This document shows positions 19,743 through 27,955 of a DNA stretch of 37,841 nt, piece by piece. Position numbers and translations under genes: made by a program. Source of the DNA: Acetobacteraceae bacterium. Lineage in GTDB: Bacteria > Pseudomonadota > Alphaproteobacteria > Acetobacterales > Acetobacteraceae. Below the pieces are notes generated by a model that had not been told where the DNA came from, searched no databases, and saw only the letters and a program-made list of their open reading frames with translations. The stretch spans positions 1 through 37,841 of the forward strand of contig JAKFUL010000035.1 in assembly GCA_021732665.1 (NCBI GenBank), read 5' to 3'. Position 1 is the first letter of the stretch; each line of letters begins with the position of its first letter.

Positions 19743-21934
19743 GACTTCGCCTCGACAAACCGGTCCAGCACCTTCTTCACCCCCGCCTTCTCAAAGGAGA
19801 TTTCCAGCCTGTCGCCCTCCACCCCGATGACCCGTCCATAGCCGAATTTCTGGTGGAACACCCGTCCCCCGAGCGCAAATCCGCCGGGTTTTGCCGGGCG
19901 CGCCTGCACCTCCCAGGCGCCGGTCTCGACCGCGCGCGGGCGGGTGGAGATGGGAAACGCCCCGGAAAACGCCGGTGCCGCGCGGGCCGTGGCCGCACTC
20001 CCCTCCCGCTCCACCCATTCCGCCGGCAATTCATCGAGGAAGCGCGACGGGATGGAACTGGTCCAATTGCCATAGATCTGCCGGTTGGCGGCATGGCTGA
20101 TGATGGCGTGGCGCCGTGCCCGGGTGATGCCGACATAGGCAAGCCGCCGCTCCTCCTCCAACCCCTTGCCGCCGGCCTCGTCCAGCGCGCGCTGGTGGGG
20201 GAAAAGCCCTTCCTCCCAGCCCGGCAGAAACACCATGTCGAATTCCAGCCCCTTGGCGGCATGCAGGGTCATCAGGGAAAGGCGCTCGCCGGCCGCGTTC
20301 TCATCGTTTTCCATGACCAGGGCGACGTGTTCCAGAAAACCTTGCAGCGAGGGGTAGTCGCCCATCGCGCGCAAAAGTTCCTTCAGGTTTTCCAGCCGGC
20401 CCGGGGCTTCGGGCGATCGGTCCTGCTTCCACATCTCGGTATAGCCGCTCTCATCGAGCATGGTGGCGGCCACCACCACATGGCCCTCGCCATTCAGCCC
20501 GGCGCGCCACCGCGAAAATCCTTCCAGCAATTCGCGCAACGCGGCGCGCGGGCGGGGGCGCAGCGTGTCGGTCTCCGTCAGCATGCTGGCGGCGATGGCC
20601 AGCGGCACCCGCTTCTCCCGCGCCAGCATTTGCATCTCGCGGATCGCGGTGTCGCCCAGGCCCCGCTTGGGCTGGTTGACGATGCGCTCGAAGGCCAGAT
20701 CGTCGGCCGGCTGGGCGATGATGCGCAGATAGGCCATGGCGTCGCGGATTTCCGAGCGCTCATAGAATTTGGCGCCGCCCACCACGCGATAGGGCAGGCC
20801 CAGGGTGATCAGGCGTTCCTCGAAGGCGCGGGTCTGGAAGCCGGCGCGGACCAGGATGGCTATTTCGGACAGATTCTGCCCGGCGCGGCGCGCCGCCTCG
20901 ATCTTTTCGCCGACGGCGCGGGCCTCCTCCTGGCTGTCCCACAGCGAGAGCACGCGCACCTTGTCGCCCGTGGCGTCGTTGCGGCCCGAGCGCAGGGTCT
21001 TGCCCAGCCGCCCCTCGTTGTGCGCGATCAGCCCGGCGGCAGCGCCCAGAATGGGGTTGGTGGAGCGGTAATTGCTCTCCAGCCGCACAATCCTTGCCCC
21101 GGGAAAATCCCGCTCGAACCGCAGGATGTTCTCGATCTCGGCGCCGCGCCAGGAATAGATCGACTGGTCATCATCGCCCACGCAGCAGATGTTCTTCGAC
21201 GCCTGGGCCAGCAGCCGCAGCCAAAGATACTGCACCGTGTTGGTGTCCTGATACTCATCAACCAGGATATAGCGGAACAGCCGGTGATATTGCGCCAGGA
21301 TGGCTTCGTCGGTGCGCAGCATTTCCGTCACCAGCAGCAGCAGATCGCCGAAATCCACCGCGTTCAACTCGCGCAGCCTGGCCTGGTAATTGGCGTAGAA
21401 TTCCATGGCCCGGTTGTTGGCGAAGTCGGTGTCCTCGGCCGGGGTCACCCGCTCGGGGGTCAGGCCACGATCCTTCCAGCGTTGGATCACCGCCATCAGG
21501 CCGTTCAGCGGCCAGCGCTTGGTGTCCAGGCCCCCGGCCTCGCAGACCTGCTTCAGCAGCCGGTTCTGGTCGTCGGTGTCCAGGATGGTGAAGTCGTTGC
21601 GCAAGCCCGCGGCCTCGGCATGCCGCCGCAGCATGCGCGCGCAAAGGGCATGGAAGGTGCCCAGCCAAAGCCCTTCCGCCGGCTGACCCAATATGGCGCT
21701 CACCCTCTCCCGCATCTCCCGCGCCGCCTTGTTGGTGAAGGTCACCGCCAGCACCTGCCAGGGCTGGGCGCGTCCGGTCATCAGGATATGGGCGAAGCGC
21801 GTGGTCAGCACCCGCGTCTTGCCGGTGCCGGCGCCGGCCAGCACCAGCAGCGGGCCATCCACCGCCTCCACAGCCTCGCGCTGCTCGGGGTTCAGGCGGG
21901 TGAGATATTCTGGGGGGAGAGGTGCGGGAATCAC
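19739..21934 (-). CDS. uvrD: ATP-dependent DNA helicase UvrD/PcrA (superfamily 1A)
   Basis: A 731-residue 3'-5' helicase acting in nucleotide excision and mismatch repair and in clearing replication conflicts. Motifs in order: LNPEQREAVEA (Q motif), Walker A VLAGAGTGKTRVLTTR, VTFTNKAAREMRERV (Ia), ILVDEYQDTNTVQYLWL (II), VGDDDQSIYSWRGAEI (III), ESNYRSTNPIL (IV), LMTLHAAKGLEFDMVFLPG (V) and EERRLAYVGITRARRH (VI). The C-terminal end has a Tudor-like FGYGRVIGVEGDRLEISFE, the RNA polymerase-binding module of PcrA/UvrD. It starts with GTG at 21934, apparently at or one base after the predicted transcription start. Coupled to prmA downstream. Confidence 0.96.
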   Translation of the reverse strand: MIPAPLPPEYLTRLNPEQREAVEAVDGPLLVLAGAGTGKTRVLTTRFAHILMTGRAQPWQVLAVTFTNKAAREMRERVSAILGQPAEGLWLGTFHALCARMLRRHAEAAGLRNDFTILDTDDQNRLLKQVCEAGGLDTKRWPLNGLMAVIQRWKDRGLTPERVTPAEDTDFANNRAMEFYANYQARLRELNAVDFGDLLLLVTEMLRTDEAILAQYHRLFRYILVDEYQDTNTVQYLWLRLLAQASKNICCVGDDDQSIYSWRGAEIENILRFERDFPGARIVRLESNYRSTNPILGAAAGLIAHNEGRLGKTLRSGRNDATGDKVRVLSLWDSQEEARAVGEKIEAARRAGQNLSEIAILVRAGFQTRAFEERLITLGLPYRVVGGAKFYERSEIRDAMAYLRIIAQPADDLAFERIVNQPKRGLGDTAIREMQMLAREKRVPLAIAASMLTETDTLRPRPRAALRELLEGFSRWRAGLNGEGHVVVAATMLDESGYTEMWKQDRSPEAPGRLENLKELLRAMGDYPSLQGFLEHVALVMENDENAAGERLSLMTLHAAKGLEFDMVFLPGWEEGLFPHQRALDEAGGKGLEEERRLAYVGITRARRHAIISHAANRQIYGNWTSSIPSRFLDELPAEWVEREGSAATARAAPAFSGAFPISTRPRAVETGAWEVQARPAKPGGFALGGRVFHQKFGYGRVIGVEGDRLEISFEKAGVKKVLDRFVEAKS

Positions 21935-21941
21935 ACCCCAG

Positions 21942-21969
21942 GGTATAGTCCAGCCGCAAAAGGGAACAA
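21942..21969. promoter_or_regulatory. Shared -10 region between uvrD and the symporter-like gene
   Basis: GGGTATAGTC (21941-21950) supplies a -10 to both strands: TATAGT at 21944-21949 forwards, and TATACC (complement of 21942-21947) backwards. For uvrD, TTGTTC (complement of 21964-21969) lies 16 bases upstream, and the start would fall at about the GTG, giving a leaderless mRNA. For the symporter-like gene the start would be near 21956, with AGGGA at 21961-21965 ahead of its TTG. The forward -35 is not recognisable. Confidence 0.45.
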
Positions 21970-21972
21970 AGC

Positions 21973-22908
21973 TTGCACGCCACCCGCCGGTTTCTGGAGG
22001 CCTGCGCCCGCCACGGGGCGCGCATCCTGGCCCTCAGCATCTTCCTCGGCCTCAGCGCCCCGCCCTTGGCCGCGGTGTTCAGCGACGTCGTCACCCTCAC
22101 GGTCGCCGGGCTGATGACGCTGGTGCTGCTGCGGGTGGATTTCGGCCAGGTGCTGGCCTGGCTGCGCCGCCCCCTGCTCATCCTGGCGCTGCTGGCATGG
22201 CTGCTTTTGGCCTGCCCCATCCTGGCCTTCGCCGTCTGCTGGTTCCTGCCGCTGCATCCCGGCTATGTCGCGGGGCTGGTGGTGCTGGCCACCGGCTGCG
22301 CCGCCACGTCGAGCCCGGCCTTCGCGCGGCTGGTGGGGCTGGATGGCGAGGTCGCCTTCGTCGTCTCCATCCTCTCCACCTTCCTGGTGCCCTTTACCGC
22401 GCCGCCCATCGCACTCGGCCTGATGAACATCGACCTGGCCCTCAGCCTGGGCGGGCTGATGGCGCGCCTGGCCCTGCTGGTCGGCCTGCCCATGGCGCTG
22501 TCGCTGGTGCTCCGCCGCATCATCCCCGCCCCCGCCTTGGCGCGCGAGGCCCGCGCCATCGATGGCGTGGTCGTGTTGCTGGTGGCCGCCTATGGCATCG
22601 GCGTGATGGATGGGGTGCTGGCCATGCTGCTCGCCGAACCCCTGCACGTGCTCAGCGGCATCCTCATGGCCTTCGCCGGCTGCCTGGGGCTGAACGCCGT
22701 CACCGCGCTCGCGTTCTCCGCCGCCGGGCCGCGCTTCTCCCTTGCCGCCGGGCTGCTCTCGGGCAACCGCAACATGGCGCTTTATTTGGCCGTGCTGCCG
22801 CGGGAGACCGACCCGGCCATCCTGCTCTTCCTCACGCTGTGCCAGTTCCCGCTGTTTCTCTCGCCCTTCCTGCTCGGCCCGATCTATGCGCGGTTGCGGC
22901 GTGGCTGA
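21973..22908 (+). CDS. Bile acid:sodium symporter (SBF/BASS)-like membrane protein
   Basis: A 311-residue polytopic membrane protein with about ten hydrophobic helices, for instance [40 protein letters not shown] and [15 protein letters not shown]. The motif [15 protein letters not shown] resembles the conserved helix-break region of the BASS fold, and [20 protein letters not shown] is the matching late inverted-repeat element. BASS proteins move organic anions, often with sodium; the substrate here is unknown. The start is a TTG with AGGGA 7 bases upstream. It overlaps rnhB by 8 bases. Confidence 0.78.
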   Translation: MHATRRFLEACARHGARILALSIFLGLSAPPLAAVFSDVVTLTVAGLMTLVLLRVDFGQVLAWLRRPLLILALLAWLLLACPILAFAVCWFLPLHPGYVAGLVVLATGCAATSSPAFARLVGLDGEVAFVVSILSTFLVPFTAPPIALGLMNIDLALSLGGLMARLALLVGLPMALSLVLRRIIPAPALAREARAIDGVVVLLVAAYGIGVMDGVLAMLLAEPLHVLSGILMAFAGCLGLNAVTALAFSAAGPRFSLAAGLLSGNRNMALYLAVLPRETDPAILLFLTLCQFPLFLSPFLLGPIYARLRRG

Positions 22909-23536
22909 TTTCGCCCATGAAACCGCCGCCGGCGGGCTGGTGGCGGGGGTGGATGAGGCCGGGCGCGGCCCGCTCGCCGGCCCGGTGCTGGCCGCCGCCG
23001 TGGTGTTTCCGCGCGGGGTTCCCGCTGGCCTGGCGCCGCTGCTGGACGACAGCAAGCGCCTCTCCGCCGCCCGGCGCGAGGCTGCCTTCGCGGCACTTCT
23101 GGCCGCCCGCGCGGCCGGGCTGGCGCAATGCGCCATCGCCGCCGCCTCCTCCGCCGAAATCGGTCATCTCAACATCCTCGCCGCCACCCATCTGGCCATG
23201 CGTCGCGCCGTCCTCCGCCTGCCCGCGCTGCCCGACCTCGCGCTGATCGACGGCAACCGCGCCCCTGCGCCGCCCTTTGGCCTGCCATGCACCACGCGCT
23301 GCCTGGTGGGCGGCGACGGGCTGTCGCTCTCCATCGCCGCCGCCTCCATCCTCGCCAAGGTGCTGCGCGACCGCGCCATGGCCAGGCTCGGTGCCCGCTG
23401 GCCCGCCTACGGCTTCGCCCGCCACATGGGCTACCCCACCGCAGCGCACCGCGCCGCCCTGGCCCAGCACGGCCCATGCCCGCATCACCGCCGGGGATTT
23501 GCCCCCGTCGAGGAGGCATGGCGGCGGCGGGTTTGA
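22901..23536 (+). CDS. rnhB: Ribonuclease HII
   Basis: A 211-residue type 2 RNase H, cutting 5' of ribonucleotides embedded in duplex DNA. Catalytic acidic residues lie in [16 protein letters not shown] (Asp18, Glu19), LALIDGN and [11 protein letters not shown] (the aspartate after AAASILAKV). [14 protein letters not shown] and [18 protein letters not shown] are typical of RnhB. The GTG at 22901 is used because the fold begins immediately after it; it overlaps the stop of the symporter-like gene. Its stop codon (23534-23536) lies inside the FNR operator of bchE. Confidence 0.95.
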   Translation: MADFAHETAAGGLVAGVDEAGRGPLAGPVLAAAVVFPRGVPAGLAPLLDDSKRLSAARREAAFAALLAARAAGLAQCAIAAASSAEIGHLNILAATHLAMRRAVLRLPALPDLALIDGNRAPAPPFGLPCTTRCLVGGDGLSLSIAAASILAKVLRDRAMARLGARWPAYGFARHMGYPTAAHRAALAQHGPCPHHRRGFAPVEEAWRRRV

Positions 23537-23546
23537 CCTGGATCAA
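23533..23546 (+). promoter_or_regulatory. FNR/FnrL operator upstream of bchE
   Basis: TTGAC-CTGG-ATCAA is one base away from the perfect FNR operator TTGAT-N4-ATCAA. Its centre (23539.5) implies a class II start near 23581, giving a 17-base leader with AGGAG at 23586-23590 before the ATG at 23598. It overlaps the rnhB stop codon. An oxygen-sensing regulator in front of an oxygen-independent cyclase gene is the expected logic. Confidence 0.72.
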
Positions 23547-23597
23547 TGCGCGATCGCAACGGACCGGCCCAGGATGCCCGCGTCCAGGAGAAACCCG

Positions 23598-25196
23598 ATG
23601 CGCATCCTCTTCATCCACCCCAACTACCATTCCGGCGGCGCCGAGATCGCCGGCAACTGGCCGCCCGCCTGGGTGGCTTACCTCACGGGTGCGCTGAAGC
23701 AGAACGGCTTTTCCGACATCGTCTTCATCGACGCGATGACCAATGACATCGACGACGACCGCCTGCGCGAGCTGATCGCCAAGGCCGAGCCCGATGTGGT
23801 CGGCACCACCGCCATCACGCCCGCCATCTACAAGGCCGAGGCGATCCTGAAGATGACCCGCGAGACCTGCCCCAACGCGGTGACCGTGCTGGGCGGCATC
23901 CACGCCACCTTCATGTACAGCCAGGTGCTGACCGAGGCGCCCTGGATCGACTGCATCGTCCGTGGCGAGGGCGAGGAGATCGTCGTCCAGCTCATGCGCG
24001 CCATCGAACACGGCCGCTGGCCCAGCGACCGCGCCAAAATCAAGGGCATCGCCTATGCCGACGGCGGCCAGGTCATTGCCACCCCCGCCGCCCCCACGGT
24101 GAAGGACCTCGACGCCATCAAGCCCGACTGGGGCATCCTGGAATGGAGCAAGTACAACTACATCCCGCTGGGCAAGCGCGTCGCCATCCCGAATTTCGCC
24201 CGCGGCTGCCCCTTCACCTGCTCCTTCTGCAGCCAATGGAAATTCTGGCGCGACTACCGCGTGCGCGACCCGAAGAAGGTCGTGGACGAGATCGAGACGC
24301 TGATGCGGGAACACGATGTCGGCTTCTTCATCCTCGCCGACGAGGAACCGACCATCAACAAGAAGAAATTCGTGGCCTTCTGCCAGGAGCTGATCGACCG
24401 CGACCTGAAGATCCTCTGGGGCATCAACACCCGCGTCACCGACATCATCCGCGACGAGGAATTGCTGCCGTTCTACCGCCGCGCCGGGCTGATCCACGTC
24501 TCGCTCGGCACCGAGGCCGCCGCCCAGCTCAAGCTCGACCTGTTCAAGAAGGAGGCGACGGTCGCCCAGAACAAGCGCGCCATCGAGCTGCTGCGAAACG
24601 CCGGCATCGTCGTCGAAGCCCAGTTCATCGTCGGAATGGAGAACGAGACGGCCGAGACGCTGGAAGAAACCTACCGCATGGCGCAGGATTGGAAGCCCGA
24701 CCTCGCCAACTGGTCGATGTACACCCCTTGGCCGTTCTCCGACCTGTTCCGCTCGATGGGCGACAAGGTCGAGATCTTCGACTACGAGAAATACAATTTC
24801 GTCACGCCGATCGTGAAGCCCGATTTGATGGACCGGGCCGAATTGCTGGATCGGGTGATGAACAATTACCGCCGCTTTTACATGAAAAAGGCGTTCTTCT
24901 CCTACCCCTGGTCCTGGCCCTGGGGGCAAAGCGGCCAGCGTGGCCGCTATTTGCTGGGCTGCCTCAAGGCCTTTCTGAAATCGGGCTTCGAGCGGAAATT
25001 CTACGATCTCGGCAAGGTCAATTACTGGGGCCCGCAATCGAAGAAGAAGGTGGATTTCCACTTCGATGCCACCCGCGCCCGGGCCGATGACAGCCAGGTG
25101 GAATGGACCACCAACCACAATCGCGGCGTGCAACGCACCGAGCCGGTGAAAGCCTGTGGCGGCGGTACCGAGCAGTTGCCCGAAAAGGCGGTGTGA
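23598..25196 (+). CDS. bchE: Mg-protoporphyrin IX monomethyl ester anaerobic oxidative cyclase
   Basis: A 532-residue B12-binding radical SAM enzyme that forms the fifth (isocyclic) ring of bacteriochlorophyll, using water rather than O2 as oxygen source. It opens with the BchE-specific [20 protein letters not shown], continues through a cobalamin-binding domain ([33 protein letters not shown]) to about residue 150, and has the radical SAM cluster motif [19 protein letters not shown] with Cys204, Cys208 and Cys211. The region after about residue 400 ([19 protein letters not shown]) is also BchE-like. AGGAG 7 bases before the ATG fixes the start. First gene of a run of four with bchJ, hemN and a membrane protein. 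It is somewhat shorter at the C-terminus than the Rhodobacter protein. Confidence 0.95.
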   Translation: MRILFIHPNYHSGGAEIAGNWPPAWVAYLTGALKQNGFSDIVFIDAMTNDIDDDRLRELIAKAEPDVVGTTAITPAIYKAEAILKMTRETCPNAVTVLGGIHATFMYSQVLTEAPWIDCIVRGEGEEIVVQLMRAIEHGRWPSDRAKIKGIAYADGGQVIATPAAPTVKDLDAIKPDWGILEWSKYNYIPLGKRVAIPNFARGCPFTCSFCSQWKFWRDYRVRDPKKVVDEIETLMREHDVGFFILADEEPTINKKKFVAFCQELIDRDLKILWGINTRVTDIIRDEELLPFYRRAGLIHVSLGTEAAAQLKLDLFKKEATVAQNKRAIELLRNAGIVVEAQFIVGMENETAETLEETYRMAQDWKPDLANWSMYTPWPFSDLFRSMGDKVEIFDYEKYNFVTPIVKPDLMDRAELLDRVMNNYRRFYMKKAFFSYPWSWPWGQSGQRGRYLLGCLKAFLKSGFERKFYDLGKVNYWGPQSKKKVDFHFDATRARADDSQVEWTTNHNRGVQRTEPVKACGGGTEQLPEKAV

Positions 25197-25197
25197 C

Positions 25198-25797
25198 ATG
25201 TCCGCCCTCGCCGCCGCCACGCATGACCCACCACAGGGCCGCATCGGCCCCAACGCCGTTCTCCAGCTCAGCGCCGTGCTGCTGGAGCTGGATGGCGAAT
25301 TGACCCGCCACCGCATCTTCCGCCGCGCCGGCCTGGCCCATCACCTGGGCAATCCGCCCGAGGGGATGGTCGAGGAGGAGAGCGTGGCCGCCCTCTACAC
25401 CGCCCTGGACGCCGAGTTGGGGGAGGATGCCGCCCTGTCGCGCATCGGCGCGGCGGGCTTGGGCACGGCCATCTATCTGCTGGAGCACCGAATCCCCGCC
25501 GTGCTGCGCCTTGCGCTGCCGGAAATCCCGCAGGGCTTCGCCGCCGCCCTGCTGACGCGCGCCATCCAGCGCCACGGCTGGACGTTTCTGGGCAGCGGCA
25601 GCCTGACCGTAACCCGCGGCCGGCCGCTGACGCTGCGCATTGCCCTGGCACCGGCGCTGGTGCCGGTGGCGCCGCTCATCGGCGAATTCTACCGCGCCTG
25701 CTTCGAGGGGCTATTCCAGGCCCTGGTCAGCCCGCGTGCCCGCGCCCGCCACCGCCCCACCCAGCCCGGGTGCCGCGACATCGAACTCAGCTGGTGA
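25198..25797 (+). CDS. bchJ: BchJ, V4R-domain bacteriochlorophyll synthesis protein
   Basis: A 199-residue protein beginning one base after the bchE stop. It shows the BchJ pattern: RIGPNAVLQLSAVL near the start, EESVAALYTALDAELGEDAA, YLLEHRIPAVLRLALP, and a V4R-like C-terminal half ending in FYRACFEGLFQALVSP. BchJ was first called a vinyl reductase; later work assigns 8-vinyl reduction to BciA/BciB or to the COR reductase, and BchJ is thought to help deliver or retain tetrapyrrole intermediates. The usual cysteines of the V4R domain are reduced here to the one in GCRDIELSW. Position directly after bchE is what raises confidence. Confidence 0.86.
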   Translation: MSALAAATHDPPQGRIGPNAVLQLSAVLLELDGELTRHRIFRRAGLAHHLGNPPEGMVEEESVAALYTALDAELGEDAALSRIGAAGLGTAIYLLEHRIPAVLRLALPEIPQGFAAALLTRAIQRHGWTFLGSGSLTVTRGRPLTLRIALAPALVPVAPLIGEFYRACFEGLFQALVSPRARARHRPTQPGCRDIELSW

Positions 25798-25802
25798 GAA
25801 TC

Positions 25803-27122
25803 ATGACCGAGACCAATCCCCTGATCCTCGCCGAGCGTTCGGTGCCGCGCTACACCTCCTATCCCACCGCGCCGCATTTCCACGCCGGCATCGGCCCCTC
25901 CCAGGCGCATGCCTGGCTGGCCTCGCTGGCGCCGGATGCTACCCTCTCGCTCTATCTCCACGTGCCCTATTGCGCGGCGATGTGCAGCTATTGCGGCTGC
26001 CACACCAAGGTCACCCGCCGGCAGGAACCGATCATCGCCTATACCCAGGCGCTGCTGGCCGAGATCGCGCTGCTGGCCCATTCCACCGCGGCGCGCCGCG
26101 TCACCCATCTGCATTGGGGCGGCGGCACCCCCACAATGCTGGGGCTGGAGGGCATGCAGCGGGTCACCGCCGCCATCGCCCAGCGTTTCGACCTTTCGGG
26201 CGTGCTGGAACACGCCATCGAGCTCGACCCGCGCGACACCAGCCGCGCCACGGCGCGGGCGCTGCGCGCCATGCGCGTCACCCGCGCCAGCCTGGGGGTG
26301 CAGGATTTCAACGCCGACGTGCAGCGCGCCATCGGCCGCATCCAGCCCTTCGACGTGGTGGCGCATGCGGTGGGGCATCTGCGGGGGGAGGGGATCGCGG
26401 CGCTGAACCTCGACCTGATCTACGGCCTGCCGCTGCAGGGCAGCAGCGGGCTGGAACGCAGCCTGTTGCTGGCCGACAGCCTGAAGCCCGACCGCATCGC
26501 CCTGTTCGGCTACGCCCATGTCCCCTGGATGCGCCGCCACCAACGCCTGATCGACGAGGCCGCCCTGCCCGGTGCGGCCGAGCGGCTGGACCAGGCCCGG
26601 GCCGCGCGGGCATTGCTGCTGTCGCTGGGTTACGCCGCGGTGGGCCTGGACCATTTCACCCTGCCCGGGGATTCCTTGGCCATCGCCGCCCGCGGTGGTA
26701 GGCTTAGGCGCAATTTCCAGGGCTACTCCAATGACACGGCCGATGCGCTGCTGGGCCTGGGCGCCTCCTCGATCAGCCACCTGCCGCAGGGTTTTCTGCA
26801 GAACAACGCCGATATCGGCGCCTATCGCGCGGCGATGGCCGAGGGCCGTCTCGCCATCATCCGCGGCCTGCACATGAGCGCCGATGACCATGCCCGCGGC
26901 GCGGTGATCGAACGCCTGATGTGCCACTTCGCCGTCACCCCGCCGGCGGCCATGCTGGCCGGCGCCATGGCCGAACTGCGCCCCCTGGCCGATGCCGGGC
27001 TGCTGACCATCCAGGCCGGCAGGCTGGCGATGACCGAGGCCGGGCGGCCCTTCCTGCGCCTGGCCGCCGCGGCCTTCGACGCCCATCTCAGCCGCGCCGG
27101 CAGGCATTCCGCGGCGGTGTGA
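25803..27122 (+). CDS. hemN: Oxygen-independent coproporphyrinogen III dehydrogenase
   Basis: A 439-residue radical SAM enzyme converting coproporphyrinogen III to protoporphyrinogen IX without oxygen. The N-terminus has the HemN-typical VPRYTSYPTAPHFHAGIG, the cluster motif VPYCAAMCSYCGC (Cys57, Cys61, Cys64, plus Cys66) that separates true HemN from HemW (which lacks the fourth Cys), LHWGGGTPTML, SLGVQDFNADVQRAIGRIQP and NLDLIYGLPLQ. The C-terminal HemN domain (GLHMSADDHARGAVIERLMC) is complete. It starts 5 bases after bchJ, and the safE-like gene overlaps its stop. Supplying protoporphyrin anaerobically, it feeds the step just upstream of bacteriochlorophyll synthesis. Confidence 0.93.
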   Translation: MTETNPLILAERSVPRYTSYPTAPHFHAGIGPSQAHAWLASLAPDATLSLYLHVPYCAAMCSYCGCHTKVTRRQEPIIAYTQALLAEIALLAHSTAARRVTHLHWGGGTPTMLGLEGMQRVTAAIAQRFDLSGVLEHAIELDPRDTSRATARALRAMRVTRASLGVQDFNADVQRAIGRIQPFDVVAHAVGHLRGEGIAALNLDLIYGLPLQGSSGLERSLLLADSLKPDRIALFGYAHVPWMRRHQRLIDEAALPGAAERLDQARAARALLLSLGYAAVGLDHFTLPGDSLAIAARGGRLRRNFQGYSNDTADALLGLGASSISHLPQGFLQNNADIGAYRAAMAEGRLAIIRGLHMSADDHARGAVIERLMCHFAVTPPAAMLAGAMAELRPLADAGLLTIQAGRLAMTEAGRPFLRLAAAAFDAHLSRAGRHSAAV

Positions 27123-27853
27123 TCGAAACCCTCGCCAATTGCCTGCACGACCTCACGGCGCTGGGGCCGGGCGGCATCCCGGCGCTGGTCTCGGCGCTGT
27201 TCCTGGCGGGGCTTGCCGGCGGCGTCACCCATTGCGCGGGGATGTGCGCGCCCTTCGTGCTGGCCCAGGCGGCGGCGGGGGCCGAGCGCGCGGGCGGCGG
27301 CATGCTCACCCGGCTCTCGGGTGCTGCGCTGCTGCCCTATCACGCCGGCCGCATGCTGGGTTACGCGGCACTCGGCGCGCTGGCCGGGGCCGGGGCGGGG
27401 CTGGTCAGCCAGGTCACCGGCCTGCGGTTTCTGCTCGCAGCACTTTTGGCGCTGGCGGCGCTGCTGATGCTCTCGCAGGCGGCGGAACGGCTGGGGCGGG
27501 GCTGGCTCCACCTGCCCGCACCAAGCTTGCCGTCGGGTTTCCAGGCGCCGCTGCGCCGGCTGCTGGCCTCGCCCACCGGGTGGCGTGGGGTGGGGCTGGG
27601 GCTGTTGCTCAGCGCCCTGCCTTGCGGGCTGCTCTACGCCGCGCTGGCCGCCGCCGCGGCCTCGGGCAGCGCTCTGGGCGGCGCGCTGGGGATGGCCGGC
27701 TTCGTCGCCGGCACCGCGCCGGGGCTGATGGGTGTGGCGTTGTTGGGCCGGCTTTTCGCCCGTAGCAGCGGCCCGGCGCTGCGGCTGGCCGGCGCCGCGC
27801 TCTTCGCCCTGAACGGCGTGGTCCTGGCCGGCATGGCCTGGCGGATGCTGTAG
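27119..27853 (+). CDS. Sulfite exporter TauE/SafE (UreH-like) family membrane protein
   Basis: A 244-residue membrane protein with about six helices. Its first helix carries the motif GGVTHCAGMCAPFVLAQA; the H-C-x-G-M-C element and the later SALPCGLLYAALAAA are signatures of the UreH-like transmembrane family (COG2836), often found beside cytochrome cbb3 oxidase assembly genes and fnr/hemN. The conserved Cys/His/Met positions suggest metal (copper or nickel) handling rather than sulfite export, but this is inference. The start is a GTG at 27119 overlapping the hemN stop, so it is coupled to the tetrapyrrole genes. Confidence 0.85.
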   Translation: MIETLANCLHDLTALGPGGIPALVSALFLAGLAGGVTHCAGMCAPFVLAQAAAGAERAGGGMLTRLSGAALLPYHAGRMLGYAALGALAGAGAGLVSQVTGLRFLLAALLALAALLMLSQAAERLGRGWLHLPAPSLPSGFQAPLRRLLASPTGWRGVGLGLLLSALPCGLLYAALAAAAASGSALGGALGMAGFVAGTAPGLMGVALLGRLFARSSGPALRLAGAALFALNGVVLAGMAWRML

Positions 27854-27910
27854 CTCAGAGCATGATGTGTTGAGGCGGAATCGCCGAAAACGCTGAATCA
27901 TGCTCTCAGC
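27853..27910. terminator. Long imperfect palindrome between convergent genes (probable bidirectional terminator)
   Basis: AGAGCATGAT at 27857-27866 is perfectly inverted as ATCATGCTCT at 27897-27906, and flanking bases extend this to 13 of 14. The inner arms pair imperfectly (GTGTTGA-GGCG against CGCC-GAAAACGC), leaving a loop around GGAAT. It lies between the ends of the safE-like gene and smc, which face each other, so it is well placed to end both transcripts; there is no U-tract. The AGAGCATGAT...ATCATGCTCT ends are, from memory, those of a dispersed alphaproteobacterial palindrome. Confidence 0.55.
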
Positions 27911-27955
27911 AACGGCTGGACCATGCGGAGTGAACGCATGTGAACGCAGCGTGAT

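Noticed and set aside
20578..21261. Short alternative minus-strand frames inside uvrD suggesting a frameshift
   Set aside because: The main frame is continuous through all UvrD motifs, so there is no frameshift; the others are shadows.
23169..25316. A 715-codon minus-strand open frame opposite bchE and bchJ
   Set aside because: It crosses rnhB, the FNR site, bchE and bchJ and has no recognisable domain, whereas the plus strand gives clear BchE motifs including the three radical SAM cysteines.
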